Source: Streptomyces fodineus
GTDB taxonomy: Bacteria; Actinomycetota; Actinomycetes; Streptomycetales; Streptomycetaceae
NCBI RefSeq assembly: GCF_001735805.1
Contig: NZ_CP017248.1
Coordinates: 8,370,001 to 8,434,000, forward strand
Length of the DNA stretch: 64,000 nucleotides
Direction: 5' to 3'
The notes beneath the pieces were generated by a model that was given only the letters and a program-made list of their open reading frames with translations, did no database searches and had not been told where the DNA came from. Below are positions 51,391 to 60,989 of this stretch, piece by piece. The position numbers and the translations under genes were made by a program. Position 1 is the stretch's first letter. Every line of letters starts with the position of its first letter.

Positions 51391-53904
51391 TCACAGCTGA
51401 CCGACATCGGTGACGCGGACGACCGCACGGCCCTCGGCGTCCGAGGCCGCGAGGTCGATCTCCGCGCCGATGCCCCAGTCGTGGTCGCCGTTCGGGTCGT
51501 CGAAGATCTGGCGGACGCGCCAGAGACCGTTCTCCGGCTCTTCCTTGATGACCAGCAGCTTGGGGCCGCGGGCGTCGGGACCGGTGCCGAGGTCGTCGTA
51601 CTCGTCCCAGTACTTGTCCATCGCCTCGCCCCAGGCGTCGGCGTCCCAGCCGGACTCGGCGTCCATCTCGCCGAGCTCCTCGACATGGTCCAGCGCGGCC
51701 AGCTCCACGCGGCGGAACATGGCATTGCGGACCAGGACCCGGAAGGCGCGCGCGTTGGCGGTGACCGGCTTGACCTCGTCGGCCTTCTCCTGGGCCTCCT
51801 CGGCGGTCATCTCCTCCGGGTTCGCGAGCTGCTCCCACTCGTCCAGCAGGCTGGAGTCCACCTGGCGCACCATCTCGCCCAGCCACTCGATCAGATCCTG
51901 CAGGTCCTCGGACTTCAGGTCGTCCGGGATGGTGTGGTCGAGGGTCTTGTAGGCGCTGGCGAGGTAGCGCAGGACGATGCCCTCGGTGCGGGCCAGCTCG
52001 TAGAAGGACACCAACTCGGTGAAGGACAGCGCCCGTTCGTACATGTCCCGGATCACCGACTTCGGCGACAGCGGGTGGTCGCCGACCCACGGGTGGCTCT
52101 TGCGGTAGGTGTTGTACGCGTGGAAGAGCAGCTCTTCCAGCGGCCTCGGGTAGGTGATGTCCTGGAGGCGCTCCATGCGCTCCTCGTACTCGACGCCGTC
52201 CGCCTTCATCGCCGCCACGGCCTCGCCGCGCGCCTTGTTCTGCTGGGCGACCAGGATCTGCCGCGGATCGTCCAGGGTGGACTCCACGACGGACACCATG
52301 TCGAGGGCATAGGACGGCGACTCGGGGTCGAGGAGTTCGAACGCGGCGAGCGCGAACGTGGACAGCGGCTGGTTGAGCGCGAAGTCCTGCTGCAGGTCGA
52401 CCGTGAGCCGGACGATCCGGCCCTCGGCGTCGGGCTTGTCGAGCTTCTCCACGATCCCGCCGTCGAGCAGCGAGCGGTAGATCGCGATGGCCCGGCGGAT
52501 GTGCCTCAGCTGCTGCCTGCGTGGCTCGTGGTTGTCCTCCAGGAGGTGGCGCATCGCCTCGAACGCGTTGCCCGGGCGGGCGATCACCGACAGCAGCATC
52601 GTGTGCGTCACCCGGAAACGCGAGGTCAGCGGTTCCGGCTCCGACTCGATCAGCTTCTGGAAGGTGTTATCCGTCCAGCCGACAAAGCCCTCCGGCGCTT
52701 TCTTGCGCACCACCTTGCGCCGCTTCTTCGGGTCGTCGCCCGCCTTCGCCAGCGCCTTCTCGTTCTCGATGACGTGCTCCGGCGCCTGCGCCACGACGAG
52801 CCCCGCCGTGTCGAACCCGGCCCGGCCGGCCCGGCCCGCGATCTGGTGGAACTCCCGGGCCCGCAGCGTGCGCACGCGGCTGCCGTCGTACTTGGTGAGG
52901 GCGGTGAACAGCACGGTGCGAATGGGCACGTTGACACCCACGCCGAGGGTGTCCGTTCCGCAGATGACCTTCAGCAGACCGGCCTGGGCGAGCTTCTCCA
53001 CCAGGCGCCGGTACTTGGGCAGCATGCCGGCGTGGTGCACGCCGATGCCGTGCCGGACGTAACGGGAGAGGTTGCGGCCGAACTTGGTGGTGAAGCGGAA
53101 GTTGCCGATCAGCTCGGCGATCTGGTCCTTCTCCTCGCGCGAGCACATGTTGATGCTCATCAGAGCCTGCGCCCGCTCCACGGCCTGCGCCTGTGTGAAG
53201 TGCACGATGTACACCGGGGCCTGCTTGCTCTCCAGCAGGTCGGTGAGGGTCTCCGTGAGCGGGGTGAGCTCGTACTCGTAGGAGAGGGGCACCGGGCGGG
53301 TCGCGGAGCGGACCACCGACGTGGGGCGACTGGTGCGGCGGGTGAGGTCCTTCTCGAAGAAGGACACATCGCCCAAAGTGGCCGACATCAGGATGAACTG
53401 CGCCTGGGGGAGCTCCAGCAGCGGAATCTGCCAGGCCCAGCCTCGGTCGCCCTCGGCGTAGAAGTGGAACTCGTCCATGACGACCTGGCCGACGTCCGCG
53501 TTCTTGCCGTCGCGCAGCGCGATCGACGCCAGCACCTCGGCGGTGCAGCAGATCACGGGCGCGTCGGCGTTCACGGAGGCATCGCCGGTGAGCATGCCGA
53601 CGTTCTCGGTGCCGAACAGCTTGCACAGCTCGAAGAACTTCTCCGACACCAGCGCCTTGATCGGGGCGGTGTAGAAGGTGACCTCGTCCCGGGCCAGCGC
53701 GGCGAAGTGCGCGCCCGCGGCGATCATGCTCTTGCCCGAGCCGGTGGGCGTCGAGACGATCACGTTCGCCCCGGAGACCACCTCGATCAGCGCCTCCTCC
53801 TGATGCGGGTAGAGGGTGAGGCCGCGCTCCTGCGCCCACGACTCGAAGGCTTCGTACAGGGCGTCGGGGTCGGCGGTCGGCGGCAGCTGATCGATGAGGG
53901 TCAC
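51391..53904 (-). CDS. DEAD/DEAH-box helicase with C-terminal DUF3516
   Basis: An 837-residue superfamily 2 helicase. It has the Walker A STPTGSGKSM, DEFHFY as the DExH box, LMSATLGD as motif III, VIVCGTDTLGVGVN-like motif V and FHQIAGRAGRAG as motif VI. The C-terminal 350 residues correspond to DUF3516, as in conserved actinobacterial RNA helicases related to Ski2. GTG is preferred as start because the family begins near VTLIDQLPP. Probably RNA remodelling or decay. Confidence 0.93.
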   Translation of the reverse strand: MTLIDQLPPTADPDALYEAFESWAQERGLTLYPHQEEALIEVVSGANVIVSTPTGSGKSMIAAGAHFAALARDEVTFYTAPIKALVSEKFFELCKLFGTENVGMLTGDASVNADAPVICCTAEVLASIALRDGKNADVGQVVMDEFHFYAEGDRGWAWQIPLLELPQAQFILMSATLGDVSFFEKDLTRRTSRPTSVVRSATRPVPLSYEYELTPLTETLTDLLESKQAPVYIVHFTQAQAVERAQALMSINMCSREEKDQIAELIGNFRFTTKFGRNLSRYVRHGIGVHHAGMLPKYRRLVEKLAQAGLLKVICGTDTLGVGVNVPIRTVLFTALTKYDGSRVRTLRAREFHQIAGRAGRAGFDTAGLVVAQAPEHVIENEKALAKAGDDPKKRRKVVRKKAPEGFVGWTDNTFQKLIESEPEPLTSRFRVTHTMLLSVIARPGNAFEAMRHLLEDNHEPRRQQLRHIRRAIAIYRSLLDGGIVEKLDKPDAEGRIVRLTVDLQQDFALNQPLSTFALAAFELLDPESPSYALDMVSVVESTLDDPRQILVAQQNKARGEAVAAMKADGVEYEERMERLQDITYPRPLEELLFHAYNTYRKSHPWVGDHPLSPKSVIRDMYERALSFTELVSFYELARTEGIVLRYLASAYKTLDHTIPDDLKSEDLQDLIEWLGEMVRQVDSSLLDEWEQLANPEEMTAEEAQEKADEVKPVTANARAFRVLVRNAMFRRVELAALDHVEELGEMDAESGWDADAWGEAMDKYWDEYDDLGTGPDARGPKLLVIKEEPENGLWRVRQIFDDPNGDHDWGIGAEIDLAASDAEGRAVVRVTDVGQL

Positions 53905-54049
53905 GCACCCATCTTGCCTGGCCTTGCCCCCGAGGGGGGAATCGGCTGTGGGCAGGAAGATCATGGCCGCTACGCTGTGTCGCCGACGCAGCGTCAGCGC
54001 ACCAGGTCAACTGGACAGCGGCACACGAGGAATGGGGCGGGAAGCGGCC

Positions 54050-54844
54050 ATGATGGGACCAGCACACTCACTGTCGGGGGCCGCGGCCTGGCTCGGGGTC
54101 GGAGCCGCCGCGGCGGCGGCAGGGCATCCGATGCCCTGGCCGGTTCTCCTCGTGGGGGCTCTGATCTGTGCCGGTGCCGCGCTCGCCCCGGACCTCGACC
54201 ACAAGGCGGCGACCATCTCGCGCTCCTTCGGTCCGATCTCCCACTGGATCTGCGAGATCGTCGACAAGCTGTCGTACGCCGTCTACAAGGCGACCCGGAT
54301 GAAGGGCGACCCGCGCCGCAGCGGCGGTCACCGCACGCTGACGCACACCTGGCTGTGGGCGGCCCTGCTCGGTGCCGGCTGCTCGGCGGCGGCGATCGCG
54401 GGCGGCCGCTGGGCCGTGCTGGCGATCCTGTTCGTGCACATGGTGCTGGCGATCGAGGGCCTGCTGTGGCGGGCCGCCCGTGGCTCCAGCAGCGATGTCC
54501 TGGTCTGGCTGCTGGCGGCGACCACTGCCTGGATCCTCGCGGGCGTCCTGGACAAGCCGGGCAACGGCTCCGACTGGCTGTTCACCGCGCCGGGCCAGGA
54601 GTACCTGTGGCTGGGGCTGCCGGTCGTGCTCGGCGCGCTGGTGCACGACATCGGGGACGCGCTCACGGTGTCCGGCTGCCCGATCCTGTGGCCGATCCCC
54701 GTGGGCCGCAAGCGCTGGTATCCCATCGGGCCGCCGAAGGTGATGCGGTTCCGTGCCGGAAGCTGGGTGGAGCTGAAGGTGCTGATGCCCGTGTTCATGC
54801 TGCTCGGCGGGGTGGGCTGCGCGGCGGCCCTCAATGTGATCTGA
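54050..54844 (+). CDS. membrane-bound metal-dependent hydrolase (YdjM/DUF457-like)
   Basis: A 264-residue membrane protein: MMGPAHSLSGAAAWLGVG at the start, LAPDLDHKAATISRSFGP, GGHRTLTHTWLWAALLGAGC, VHDIGDALTVSGCPILWPIP. The conserved His and Asp of HxxTH and DxDH type support the YdjM family, with several helices. Two adjacent ATGs are possible starts. Divergent from the helicase. The role of the family is unclear. Confidence 0.85.
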   Translation: MMGPAHSLSGAAAWLGVGAAAAAAGHPMPWPVLLVGALICAGAALAPDLDHKAATISRSFGPISHWICEIVDKLSYAVYKATRMKGDPRRSGGHRTLTHTWLWAALLGAGCSAAAIAGGRWAVLAILFVHMVLAIEGLLWRAARGSSSDVLVWLLAATTAWILAGVLDKPGNGSDWLFTAPGQEYLWLGLPVVLGALVHDIGDALTVSGCPILWPIPVGRKRWYPIGPPKVMRFRAGSWVELKVLMPVFMLLGGVGCAAALNVI

Positions 54845-54867
54845 GGCGCCCGTCCCGGATCGGCCGG

Positions 54868-54883
54868 CTGAGCGGTTGCTCAG
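54868..54883. terminator. hairpin between convergent genes
   Basis: CTGAGC and GCTCAG form a 6-bp stem with loop GGTT, overlapping the stop of the L31 gene and 24 nt after the hydrolase gene. It could end transcription from either side; the short stem keeps confidence modest. Confidence 0.4.
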
Positions 54884-55143
54884 GTAGCCTCGCCCGCCTC
54901 GGCCCCGCCGTACCGGCGCTCGAAGCGGGCGATGCGGCCCTCGGTGTCGACCGTGCGGGCCTTGCCCGTGTAGAAGGGGTGGCTCTCCGAGGAGATTTCC
55001 ACGTCGATCACCGGGTAGGTCCGGCCGTCGTCCCACTCGATGGTCTGCTCGCTCTGCGCGGTGGACCGGGTCAGGAACGCGTAGCCGGCGGCGCGGTCAC
55101 GGAAGACCACGGGGTGGTACTCGGGGTGCTTGTCCTGCTGCAT
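54880..55143 (-). CDS. rpmE2: 50S ribosomal protein L31 type B (zinc-free)
   Basis: An 87-residue L31 without the CxxC zinc ribbon: MQQDKHPEYHPVVFRDRAAG, FLTRSTAQSEQTIEWDDGRT, VDVEISSESHPFYTGKARTV. Type B L31 replaces the zinc form under zinc limitation in many bacteria, usually under Zur. No Zur-like box is seen in the 18 bases before it, so it may be co-transcribed with the DUF5709 gene. Confidence 0.97.
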   Translation of the reverse strand: MQQDKHPEYHPVVFRDRAAGYAFLTRSTAQSEQTIEWDDGRTYPVIDVEISSESHPFYTGKARTVDTEGRIARFERRYGGAEAGEAT

Positions 55144-55161
55144 GGCGGCTCCTCGTGCGGG

Positions 55162-55629
55162 TCAGCCGGACAGGGAGTCCTCGTCGACGATGTGCATCGC
55201 GGCCTCCTCGGCGGAGGCGGCGGCGCCGTCGATACCGACGTCGGTGGCGACGAGGGCGGCCTCATCGTCCTCGTGCGCTCCCTCGTCCGGTGCCACCAGC
55301 CGGCCGGAGCGCTGGTTGCCGACCTCGTTGTCGAGGAGTTCCCCGTCGGCGTCGTGGTCACCGATGTCGTCGCCATCGCGGGGGACGACATCGGGCTGCT
55401 CCTCGGCGAGCCGCTGGTCGAGGGTCTCGCCCGCCTGGCGTTCGGCCGCCGTCACCCCTGTGTGCTCCACCGCCCAGGGGCGCTCGGGAGGGGACCAGCC
55501 GCGGTCGAGCGGGTCGCTGACCCCGTCGAAGTCCAGTGTGTCCTCGACGTCGAGCACCCCCGAGTCCTCCCGGATCTCCGAGGGATCGGGCTGGTAGACG
55601 TCGTCCCCCCAGCCGTCGGCGCTGTCCAC
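55162..55629 (-). CDS. DUF5709 family protein
   Basis: A 155-residue very acidic protein: VYQPDPSEIREDSGVLDVED, DTLDFDGVSDPLDRGWSPPE, RLAEEQPDVVPRDG. The pattern matches the actinobacterial DUF5709 family, of unknown function. The GTG start has GGAGG 5 nt upstream. It lies 18 bases before the L31 gene in the same direction, so they probably share a message. Confidence 0.9.
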   Translation of the reverse strand: MDSADGWGDDVYQPDPSEIREDSGVLDVEDTLDFDGVSDPLDRGWSPPERPWAVEHTGVTAAERQAGETLDQRLAEEQPDVVPRDGDDIGDHDADGELLDNEVGNQRSGRLVAPDEGAHEDDEAALVATDVGIDGAAASAEEAAMHIVDEDSLSG

Positions 55630-55839
55630 GAGTACCTCCAGGTGGTGAGGACGGCCGTGTGCCACCACAAGGGGCGGCGGGCCGCCGGCACGCGTGGCAC
55701 GGTTGTCACACGCCGCGAACCGAGTGGTTCTGGGGCGTGCCCCGAGCCGCTGCCGTTCTCCAGACTTCCACCCCTGCTCGGGACCGCGCAACGGCACGGG
55801 CACGGCTCATGGCCCCCACCCGTGAACCGGCGCCCGGCG

Positions 55840-56094
55840 GACCCCACCGCGTGCCCGTCTGCTGCGGCCTGGCTGCCCCAAGCACCGCCGGACCGGACTG
55901 CGCACCGGCCCGCCGCTCTCTGGCTGCTCCAAGGCGAGGCCGGCCCCACCGTGCGCCGGTCCGCTGGGATCTGGCCGCTCACAGCACCGGCGAGTCCCAC
56001 CGCGTGCCGGCCCGCTGTGATCCGGCTGCGCCGAACGCCGACCGGCCCGACCGTGCGTCCGCCCACTGCCACCCGCCCGCCGCAAGGGCCGGCA
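55840..56094. repeat. 51-base tandem repeat, five degenerate copies
   Basis: Units begin at 55840, 55891, 55942, 55993 and 56044. If read on the plus strand each gives a 17-residue unit of the form (D/G/S)PTxxxxAxxWLxxxPx, for example DPTACPSAAAWLPQAPP and GPTVRRSAGIWPLTAPA. Copies differ at roughly a third of positions, so the array is old. Confidence 0.65.
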
Positions 56095-56151
56095 GCCCGG
56101 GCCACGGCGCCCGGCGGTGCGGGCCCGGTCATCGTCGGCAGCGCCGGTGTG

Positions 56152-56319
56152 GTGATCGTGGTGGCTGGGACCGTGGGCGGGTGCTGTGCCGCAGTGGTGG
56201 GATGGACGCGCGCTGTCGGCGGGTGCTGTGCAGCGGTGATCGCGGTGGCCGGGACCGTCAGCGAGCACTGTGCCGCAGTGATCGGATTGATGCGCACCCT
56301 CGGCCGGCGCTGCACCGCA
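56152..56319. repeat. 42-base tandem repeat, four degenerate copies
   Basis: Units begin at 56152, 56194, 56236 and 56278. In the same plus-strand phase as the 51-base array they read VIVVAGTVGGCCAA, VVGWTRAVGGCCAA, VIAVAGTVSEHCAA and VIGLMRTLGRRCTA. The array starts 57 bases after the 51-base array and ends 30 bases before the ABC exporter stop. Confidence 0.65.
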
Positions 56320-56349
56320 GTACCCGTGACGCCAGCGCTCGCCGGAACC

Positions 56350-58131
56350 TCACCCGTGCCAGGACCGCCACAGCGCCGCGTACGCGCCGTCCGCCGCGAC
56401 CAGCTCGTCATGGCTGCCCAGCTCGCTGATGCGGCCGTTCTCCACGACGGCGATCACGTCGGCGTCATGGGCGGTGTGCAAGCGGTGGGCGATGGCGACC
56501 ACGGTGCGGCCGTCCAGGACCCGGGCCAGGGAGCGCTCCAGATGCCGGGCCGCACGCGGGTCGAGCAGCGAGGTCGCTTCGTCCAGGACCAGCGTGTGCG
56601 GATCGGCGAGCACCAGCCGGGCCAGCGCGATCTGCTGGGCCTGTGCCGGGGTGAGCGCAAGACCGCCGGAGCCGACCTCGGTGTCCAGGCCGTCGTCCAG
56701 TGCCCGTGCCCAGTCGTCCGCGTCGACCGCGCCCAGCGCCGCCCACAGCTCGGCATCCGTCGCGCCGGTGCGGGCCAGCAGGAGGTTGTCGCGCAGGGAG
56801 CCGACGAAGACATGGTGCTCCTGGTTGACGAGGGCGACGTGCGAGCGGACGCGTTCGGCCGGCATCCGGGACAGCTCCGCGCCGCCCAGGGTGATCCGGC
56901 CGTCGCGGGGTGCGTAGATCCCGGCGAGCAGCCTGCCCAGGGTGGACTTGCCCGCGCCCGAGGGGCCGACCAGGGCCAGCCGGGTCCCCGGGGCGACCTC
57001 CAGGGACACCTTGCGCAGCACGTCGACGCCCTCGCGGTAGCCGAAGTGCACCCGGTCGGCGTGCACGTCCCGCCCGTCCGGCGTCACCGAGGCATCCCCG
57101 GCGTCCGGCTCGATGTCCCGCACGCCGACCAGGCGGGCCAGCGAGACCTGGGCGACCTGTACCTCGTCGTACCAGCGCAGGATCAGGTTCACCGGGTCGA
57201 CGAGCATCTGCGCGATGAGGGCGCCCGTGGTCAGCTGGCCCACCCCGATCCAGCCGCCCAGGACCAGGGCCCCGCCGACCATGAGGACCGAGCCGAGCAC
57301 GATGATGTGGACGGCGTTGATGACCGGGAAGAGCACGGACCGCAGCCAGAGTGTGTACCGCTCCCAGGCCGTCCACTCCTTGATCCGCCGCTCCGACAGG
57401 GCGACGCGGCGGGCGCCGAGCCGGTGTGCCTCGATGGTGTGGCCCGCGTCCACCGTCTCGGCGAGCGCGGCGGCGACGGCCGCGTACCCGGCGGCCTCGG
57501 AGCGGTAGCCGGAGGGCGCCCGCTTGAAGTACCAGCGGCAGCCGGCCACCAGCACCGGCACGGCGAGCAGTACGGCGGCCGCCAGCGGCGGAGCCGTCAC
57601 GACGAGCCCGCCGAGCAGCAGCAGGGCCCACACGACACCGATCGCCAGCTGCGGCACGGCCTCGCGCATCGCGTTGGCCAGGCGGTCGATGTCGGTGGTG
57701 ATACGCGACAGCAGGTCGCCGGTGCCCGCCCGTTCCAGCACGCCCGGCGGCAGGCCGACCGACCGGACGAGGAAGTCCTCGCGCAGGTCGGCCAGCATCC
57801 GTTCGCCGAGCATCGCGCCCCGCAGCCGCACCTGCCGTACGAACACGGCCTGCACGGTCAGCGCGAGCACGAACGCCCCGGCGGTCAGCCCCAGGTGAAG
57901 CTCCCGGGACCGGTCGGACACCCGCTCCACCAGGCCACCGAGCAGGTACGGACCCACCATGGAAGCGATCACGGCCACCGTGTTGACGCCGATGAGCAGC
58001 AGGAACGCCCGGCGGTGCCGGCGGAACAGCTCGGCGACGTAGGCGCGGACGGTGGCGGCCGCGCCTACCGGCAGGGTGGTGGCGGTCGTCGTGGCCGCCG
58101 GGTCGTACGCCGGCGGCGCAACGCCGATCAT
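56350..58131 (-). CDS. ABC exporter half, active Walker A, degenerate signature
   Basis: A 593-residue membrane-ATPase fusion. Its membrane domain spans about residues 40 to 330. The ATPase has an intact Walker A (VGPSGAGKST), Walker B TLVLDEATS and IAHRL, but the LSGGQ signature is LTPAQAQ. Its start overlaps the stop of the partner gene by ATGA. Together they form a heterodimer in which one composite site (this Walker A with the partner's LSGGQ) is canonical. Substrate unknown. Confidence 0.93.
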   Translation of the reverse strand: MIGVAPPAYDPAATTTATTLPVGAAATVRAYVAELFRRHRRAFLLLIGVNTVAVIASMVGPYLLGGLVERVSDRSRELHLGLTAGAFVLALTVQAVFVRQVRLRGAMLGERMLADLREDFLVRSVGLPPGVLERAGTGDLLSRITTDIDRLANAMREAVPQLAIGVVWALLLLGGLVVTAPPLAAAVLLAVPVLVAGCRWYFKRAPSGYRSEAAGYAAVAAALAETVDAGHTIEAHRLGARRVALSERRIKEWTAWERYTLWLRSVLFPVINAVHIIVLGSVLMVGGALVLGGWIGVGQLTTGALIAQMLVDPVNLILRWYDEVQVAQVSLARLVGVRDIEPDAGDASVTPDGRDVHADRVHFGYREGVDVLRKVSLEVAPGTRLALVGPSGAGKSTLGRLLAGIYAPRDGRITLGGAELSRMPAERVRSHVALVNQEHHVFVGSLRDNLLLARTGATDAELWAALGAVDADDWARALDDGLDTEVGSGGLALTPAQAQQIALARLVLADPHTLVLDEATSLLDPRAARHLERSLARVLDGRTVVAIAHRLHTAHDADVIAVVENGRISELGSHDELVAADGAYAALWRSWHG

Positions 58132-59933
58132 GCGCTCTCCTCGATCTCTTCCAGTTCCTGGAGCGCGCCCACGAGGGCGCCCTCGTGGGCGGCGGCCAGT
58201 TCGTCGTCCGTCTCCCGGGTGACCACGGCCCGGTATCGCGGCTCGCTGTCGACCAGTTCGCGGTGTACTCCCACCGTCACGACCTCACCCTCGTGGACCA
58301 GGGCGACCCGGTCCGCGCGGTCGAGCAGCAGCGGAGAGGAGGTGAACACCACGGTCGTGCGTCCCGAGCGCAGCCGGCGCAGTCCGTCCGCGATCCGGGC
58401 CTCGGTGTGCGAGTCGACGGCGGAGGTCGGCTCGTCCAGCACCAGCACCTCGGGGTCGGTGATCAGCGACCGGGCCAGTGCGAGCCGCTGGCGCTGGCCG
58501 CCGGACAGGGACCGCCCGCGTTCGGTGATGCGGGCGTCCATCGGGTCGGCGGCGCCCAGTGACCCCTGGACGAGCGCGTCCAGCACGTCGTCGCACTCTG
58601 CCGCGGCCAGCGCGTCCGCGGCCCGTACGGCTCCGGAGGCGGGCACGTCGAGCAGCTCGCGCAGTGTGCCGGACAGCAGCATCGGGTCCTTGTCCTGGAC
58701 GAGGACGGCGGTACGGGCGCTGTCGAGGGGCAGTTCGTCCAGGGCGACCCCACCGAGCAGCACCGAGCGGCCCGGCTCGGTCGGATGTCCGCCCAGCCGT
58801 TCCGCGAGCCTGCCCGCCGCGTCCGGGTCGCCGCAGACCACGGCGGTGAGACGCCCTGCGGGAGCCAGCAGACCGGTGCCGGGGTCGTACAGGTCGCCGC
58901 CCGGCACCTCCGCCTCCCGGGTGCCCTCGGTGGCCGTGGACCGATCCAGCGACAGCACGCGGGCCGCCCGTTTGGCCGACGGGCGTGAGAAGGAGTACGC
59001 CATGGCGATCTCCTCGAAGTGCCGTAGCGGATAGTTGAGGACCATGACCGCGCTGTAGACGGTGACGAGTTCACCCACGGTGATCCGGCCCTGGCGGGCC
59101 AGCTGGATGCCGTGCCAGACGACGGCGATGAGCAGCAGTCCGGGCAGCAGCACCTGAATGGCGGAGATCAGCGACCACATCCTGGCGCTGCGCACCGCGG
59201 CGCGCCGTACCTCCTGCGAGGCGTGGCGGTAGCGGTCGAGGAACAGCTCCTCGCCGCCGATGCCACGCAGCACACGCAGCCCCGCGACCGTGTCGGAGGC
59301 CAGCTCGGTGGCCCGGCCCGCCTTCTCGCGCTGCGTGTCGGCGCGTCGCGTCGCCCGGGGCAGCAGCGGCAGCACCGCGAGTGCCACCACGGGCAGACCG
59401 ACGGCGACGACCACGCCCAGGGCGGGCTGGTAGACGAGGAGGCTCACACAGACCACGACGACCGTGAGCGCGGCCGCGGTGAAGCGGGAGACCGCCTCGA
59501 CCAACCAGCCGATCTTCTCGACATCGCCGGTGGAGACGGCCACCACCTCGCCCGCCGCGACGCGCCGGGTGAGCGCTGAGCCGAGCTGGGCGGCCTTGCG
59601 TGCCAGCAGTTGCTGGACGCGGGCGGCGGCCGTGATCCAGTTGGTGACGGCGGTCCGGTGCAGGAAGGTGTCGCCGACGGCGATACCCGTGCCGCACAGC
59701 AGCATCAGACCACCCGTCAGGGCGAGCCGGGTGCCGGAGCGGTCGACGACTGCCTGCACGGCGAGACCGACACAGAAGGGCAGGGCGGAGACGGAGACGA
59801 AGTGCAGCAGGCCCCAGGCGAGCGATTTCAGCTGTCCGCCCAGCTGGTTCCGCCAGAGCCACCACAGGAATCGGGGGCCCGAACGTGCGTCCGGGACCCC
59901 CGGATCGGAGTACGGAAGGTCTTGAATCTGCAT
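58128..59933 (-). CDS. ABC exporter half, degenerate Walker A, intact signature
   Basis: A 601-residue partner. Membrane domain about residues 30 to 330. The Walker A position reads VVCGDPDAAGRLAERLGG and lacks the GKS/T, so ATP binding there is lost or weak. The signature SLSGGQRQRLALARS and Walker B EVLVLDEPTSAVD are intact. The complementary defects of the two halves are typical of asymmetric heterodimeric exporters. The ATG follows a long leader without strong ribosome binding site. Confidence 0.93.
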   Translation of the reverse strand: MQIQDLPYSDPGVPDARSGPRFLWWLWRNQLGGQLKSLAWGLLHFVSVSALPFCVGLAVQAVVDRSGTRLALTGGLMLLCGTGIAVGDTFLHRTAVTNWITAAARVQQLLARKAAQLGSALTRRVAAGEVVAVSTGDVEKIGWLVEAVSRFTAAALTVVVVCVSLLVYQPALGVVVAVGLPVVALAVLPLLPRATRRADTQREKAGRATELASDTVAGLRVLRGIGGEELFLDRYRHASQEVRRAAVRSARMWSLISAIQVLLPGLLLIAVVWHGIQLARQGRITVGELVTVYSAVMVLNYPLRHFEEIAMAYSFSRPSAKRAARVLSLDRSTATEGTREAEVPGGDLYDPGTGLLAPAGRLTAVVCGDPDAAGRLAERLGGHPTEPGRSVLLGGVALDELPLDSARTAVLVQDKDPMLLSGTLRELLDVPASGAVRAADALAAAECDDVLDALVQGSLGAADPMDARITERGRSLSGGQRQRLALARSLITDPEVLVLDEPTSAVDSHTEARIADGLRRLRSGRTTVVFTSSPLLLDRADRVALVHEGEVVTVGVHRELVDSEPRYRAVVTRETDDELAAAHEGALVGALQELEEIEESA

Positions 59934-60227
59934 GACGTCCCAGTGGCTCGTGTCAGGGAGGGGAGGAGAGGGGAGAGGGCGAGAAGGCGGTAACAAGCCG
60001 TGAAAGGTTGGCGTCGCCGCGTGGTGAATTTCAAACGGTTTTCCTGACGGAGCAGCGAAATCCACCGGCTTCCGGCCACAGGTCACCGGCACTGGAACCG
60101 GGCTCGCCGAGGAGGACGTGTCCGGCTCTCGGCGGTCGGGCGGGCCGGCCGGTCACGTGCCTGATGCCATCACCCGAATGTCCAGAAGATATGACTATCA
60201 ATTGGTTTGTGATGTCACGATGGTCTT

Positions 60228-60989
60228 GTGCGGATCCACAGTGTGCGGCGAATGACGGTCGCGGTGACGGCTTTTGGAACTCTCCTGGCGGCTCTGTCGG
60301 CCTGTGGCACCGGCGCGTCCGATCCGGTCCGCGTCGGCGAGGTGGCGGGTCCCCGCGGCCAGGCGGCGCAGAGCCCGATGGTCTCGACCGCCCCCACGAC
60401 CGACCCGACCCGTATCCCGGGCATCGGCGACCGGCTGTTACGACGGATCCCCCGTGACTCCGGACAGGTCGTCGCGGTGTACGGCAAAGGTGTGGACTCG
60501 GCCGAGTCCACAGCCGTGCTGTACACACGGGAGGGGCCGGAGTGGCGCCGGGTGGCCAGTTGGCCGGCTCACAATGGCCGGAACGGCTGGACCACGGACC
60601 ACTACGAGGGTGACGAGCGCAGTCCGGTCGGCGTGTTCGGCCTCTCCGACGCTGGCGGTGTGCTCGACGACCCCGGCACCAGGCTGCCGTACCACCAGGA
60701 CCCGGACTCCTACGCGCCCCCGAACGACTGGGACGAGGCGCATCAGCACGATTTCGACTACGTCATCGCCATCGACTACAACCGTCGCCCGGGCACCCCG
60801 CCGGACGACGCCGCGCGCCCCGAGGGCGACGACAGGGGCGGCGGCATCTGGCTGCACCTGGACCACGGCGACGGCACGGCTGCGTGCGTCAGCGTTTCCA
60901 AGGACGCCATGGAGTTCCTGCTGCGCACGCTCGACCCGGCCCGGCATCCGGTGATGGTGATGGGGGACCGGGGGGAACTGAGCGCCTGA
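60228..60989 (+). CDS. L,D-transpeptidase-like (YkuD) lipoprotein
   Basis: A 253-residue protein with a lipoprotein signal (AFGTLLAALSAC, lipobox Cys near residue 26). The C-terminal two-thirds resemble a YkuD domain: VVAVYGKGVDSAESTAVLYT, DERSPVGVFGLSDAGG, and the active-site region IWLHLDHGDGTAACVSVS with the nucleophilic Cys. The SHGC motif is altered to TAAC, with His upstream. Anchored outside the membrane, it may crosslink or edit peptidoglycan. The GTG start has no clear ribosome binding site. Confidence 0.82.
   Translation: MRIHSVRRMTVAVTAFGTLLAALSACGTGASDPVRVGEVAGPRGQAAQSPMVSTAPTTDPTRIPGIGDRLLRRIPRDSGQVVAVYGKGVDSAESTAVLYTREGPEWRRVASWPAHNGRNGWTTDHYEGDERSPVGVFGLSDAGGVLDDPGTRLPYHQDPDSYAPPNDWDEAHQHDFDYVIAIDYNRRPGTPPDDAARPEGDDRGGGIWLHLDHGDGTAACVSVSKDAMEFLLRTLDPARHPVMVMGDRGELSA

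Larger units (their letters stand above)
55630..56349. other. non-coding stretch with two tandem-repeat arrays
   Basis: This 720-base stretch has no gene with a supported start. It carries five 51-base and four 42-base degenerate repeat units in the same phase, described separately. The long open frames through it on both strands are by-products of GC richness, although the period being a multiple of three leaves a decayed repeat-protein gene possible. Confidence 0.55.

Noticed and set aside
51043..59034. A 2663-codon open frame on the plus strand
   Set aside because: It runs antisense to the helicase, L31, DUF5709 and both ABC exporter genes, all of which have clear motifs. It is an artefact of high GC.
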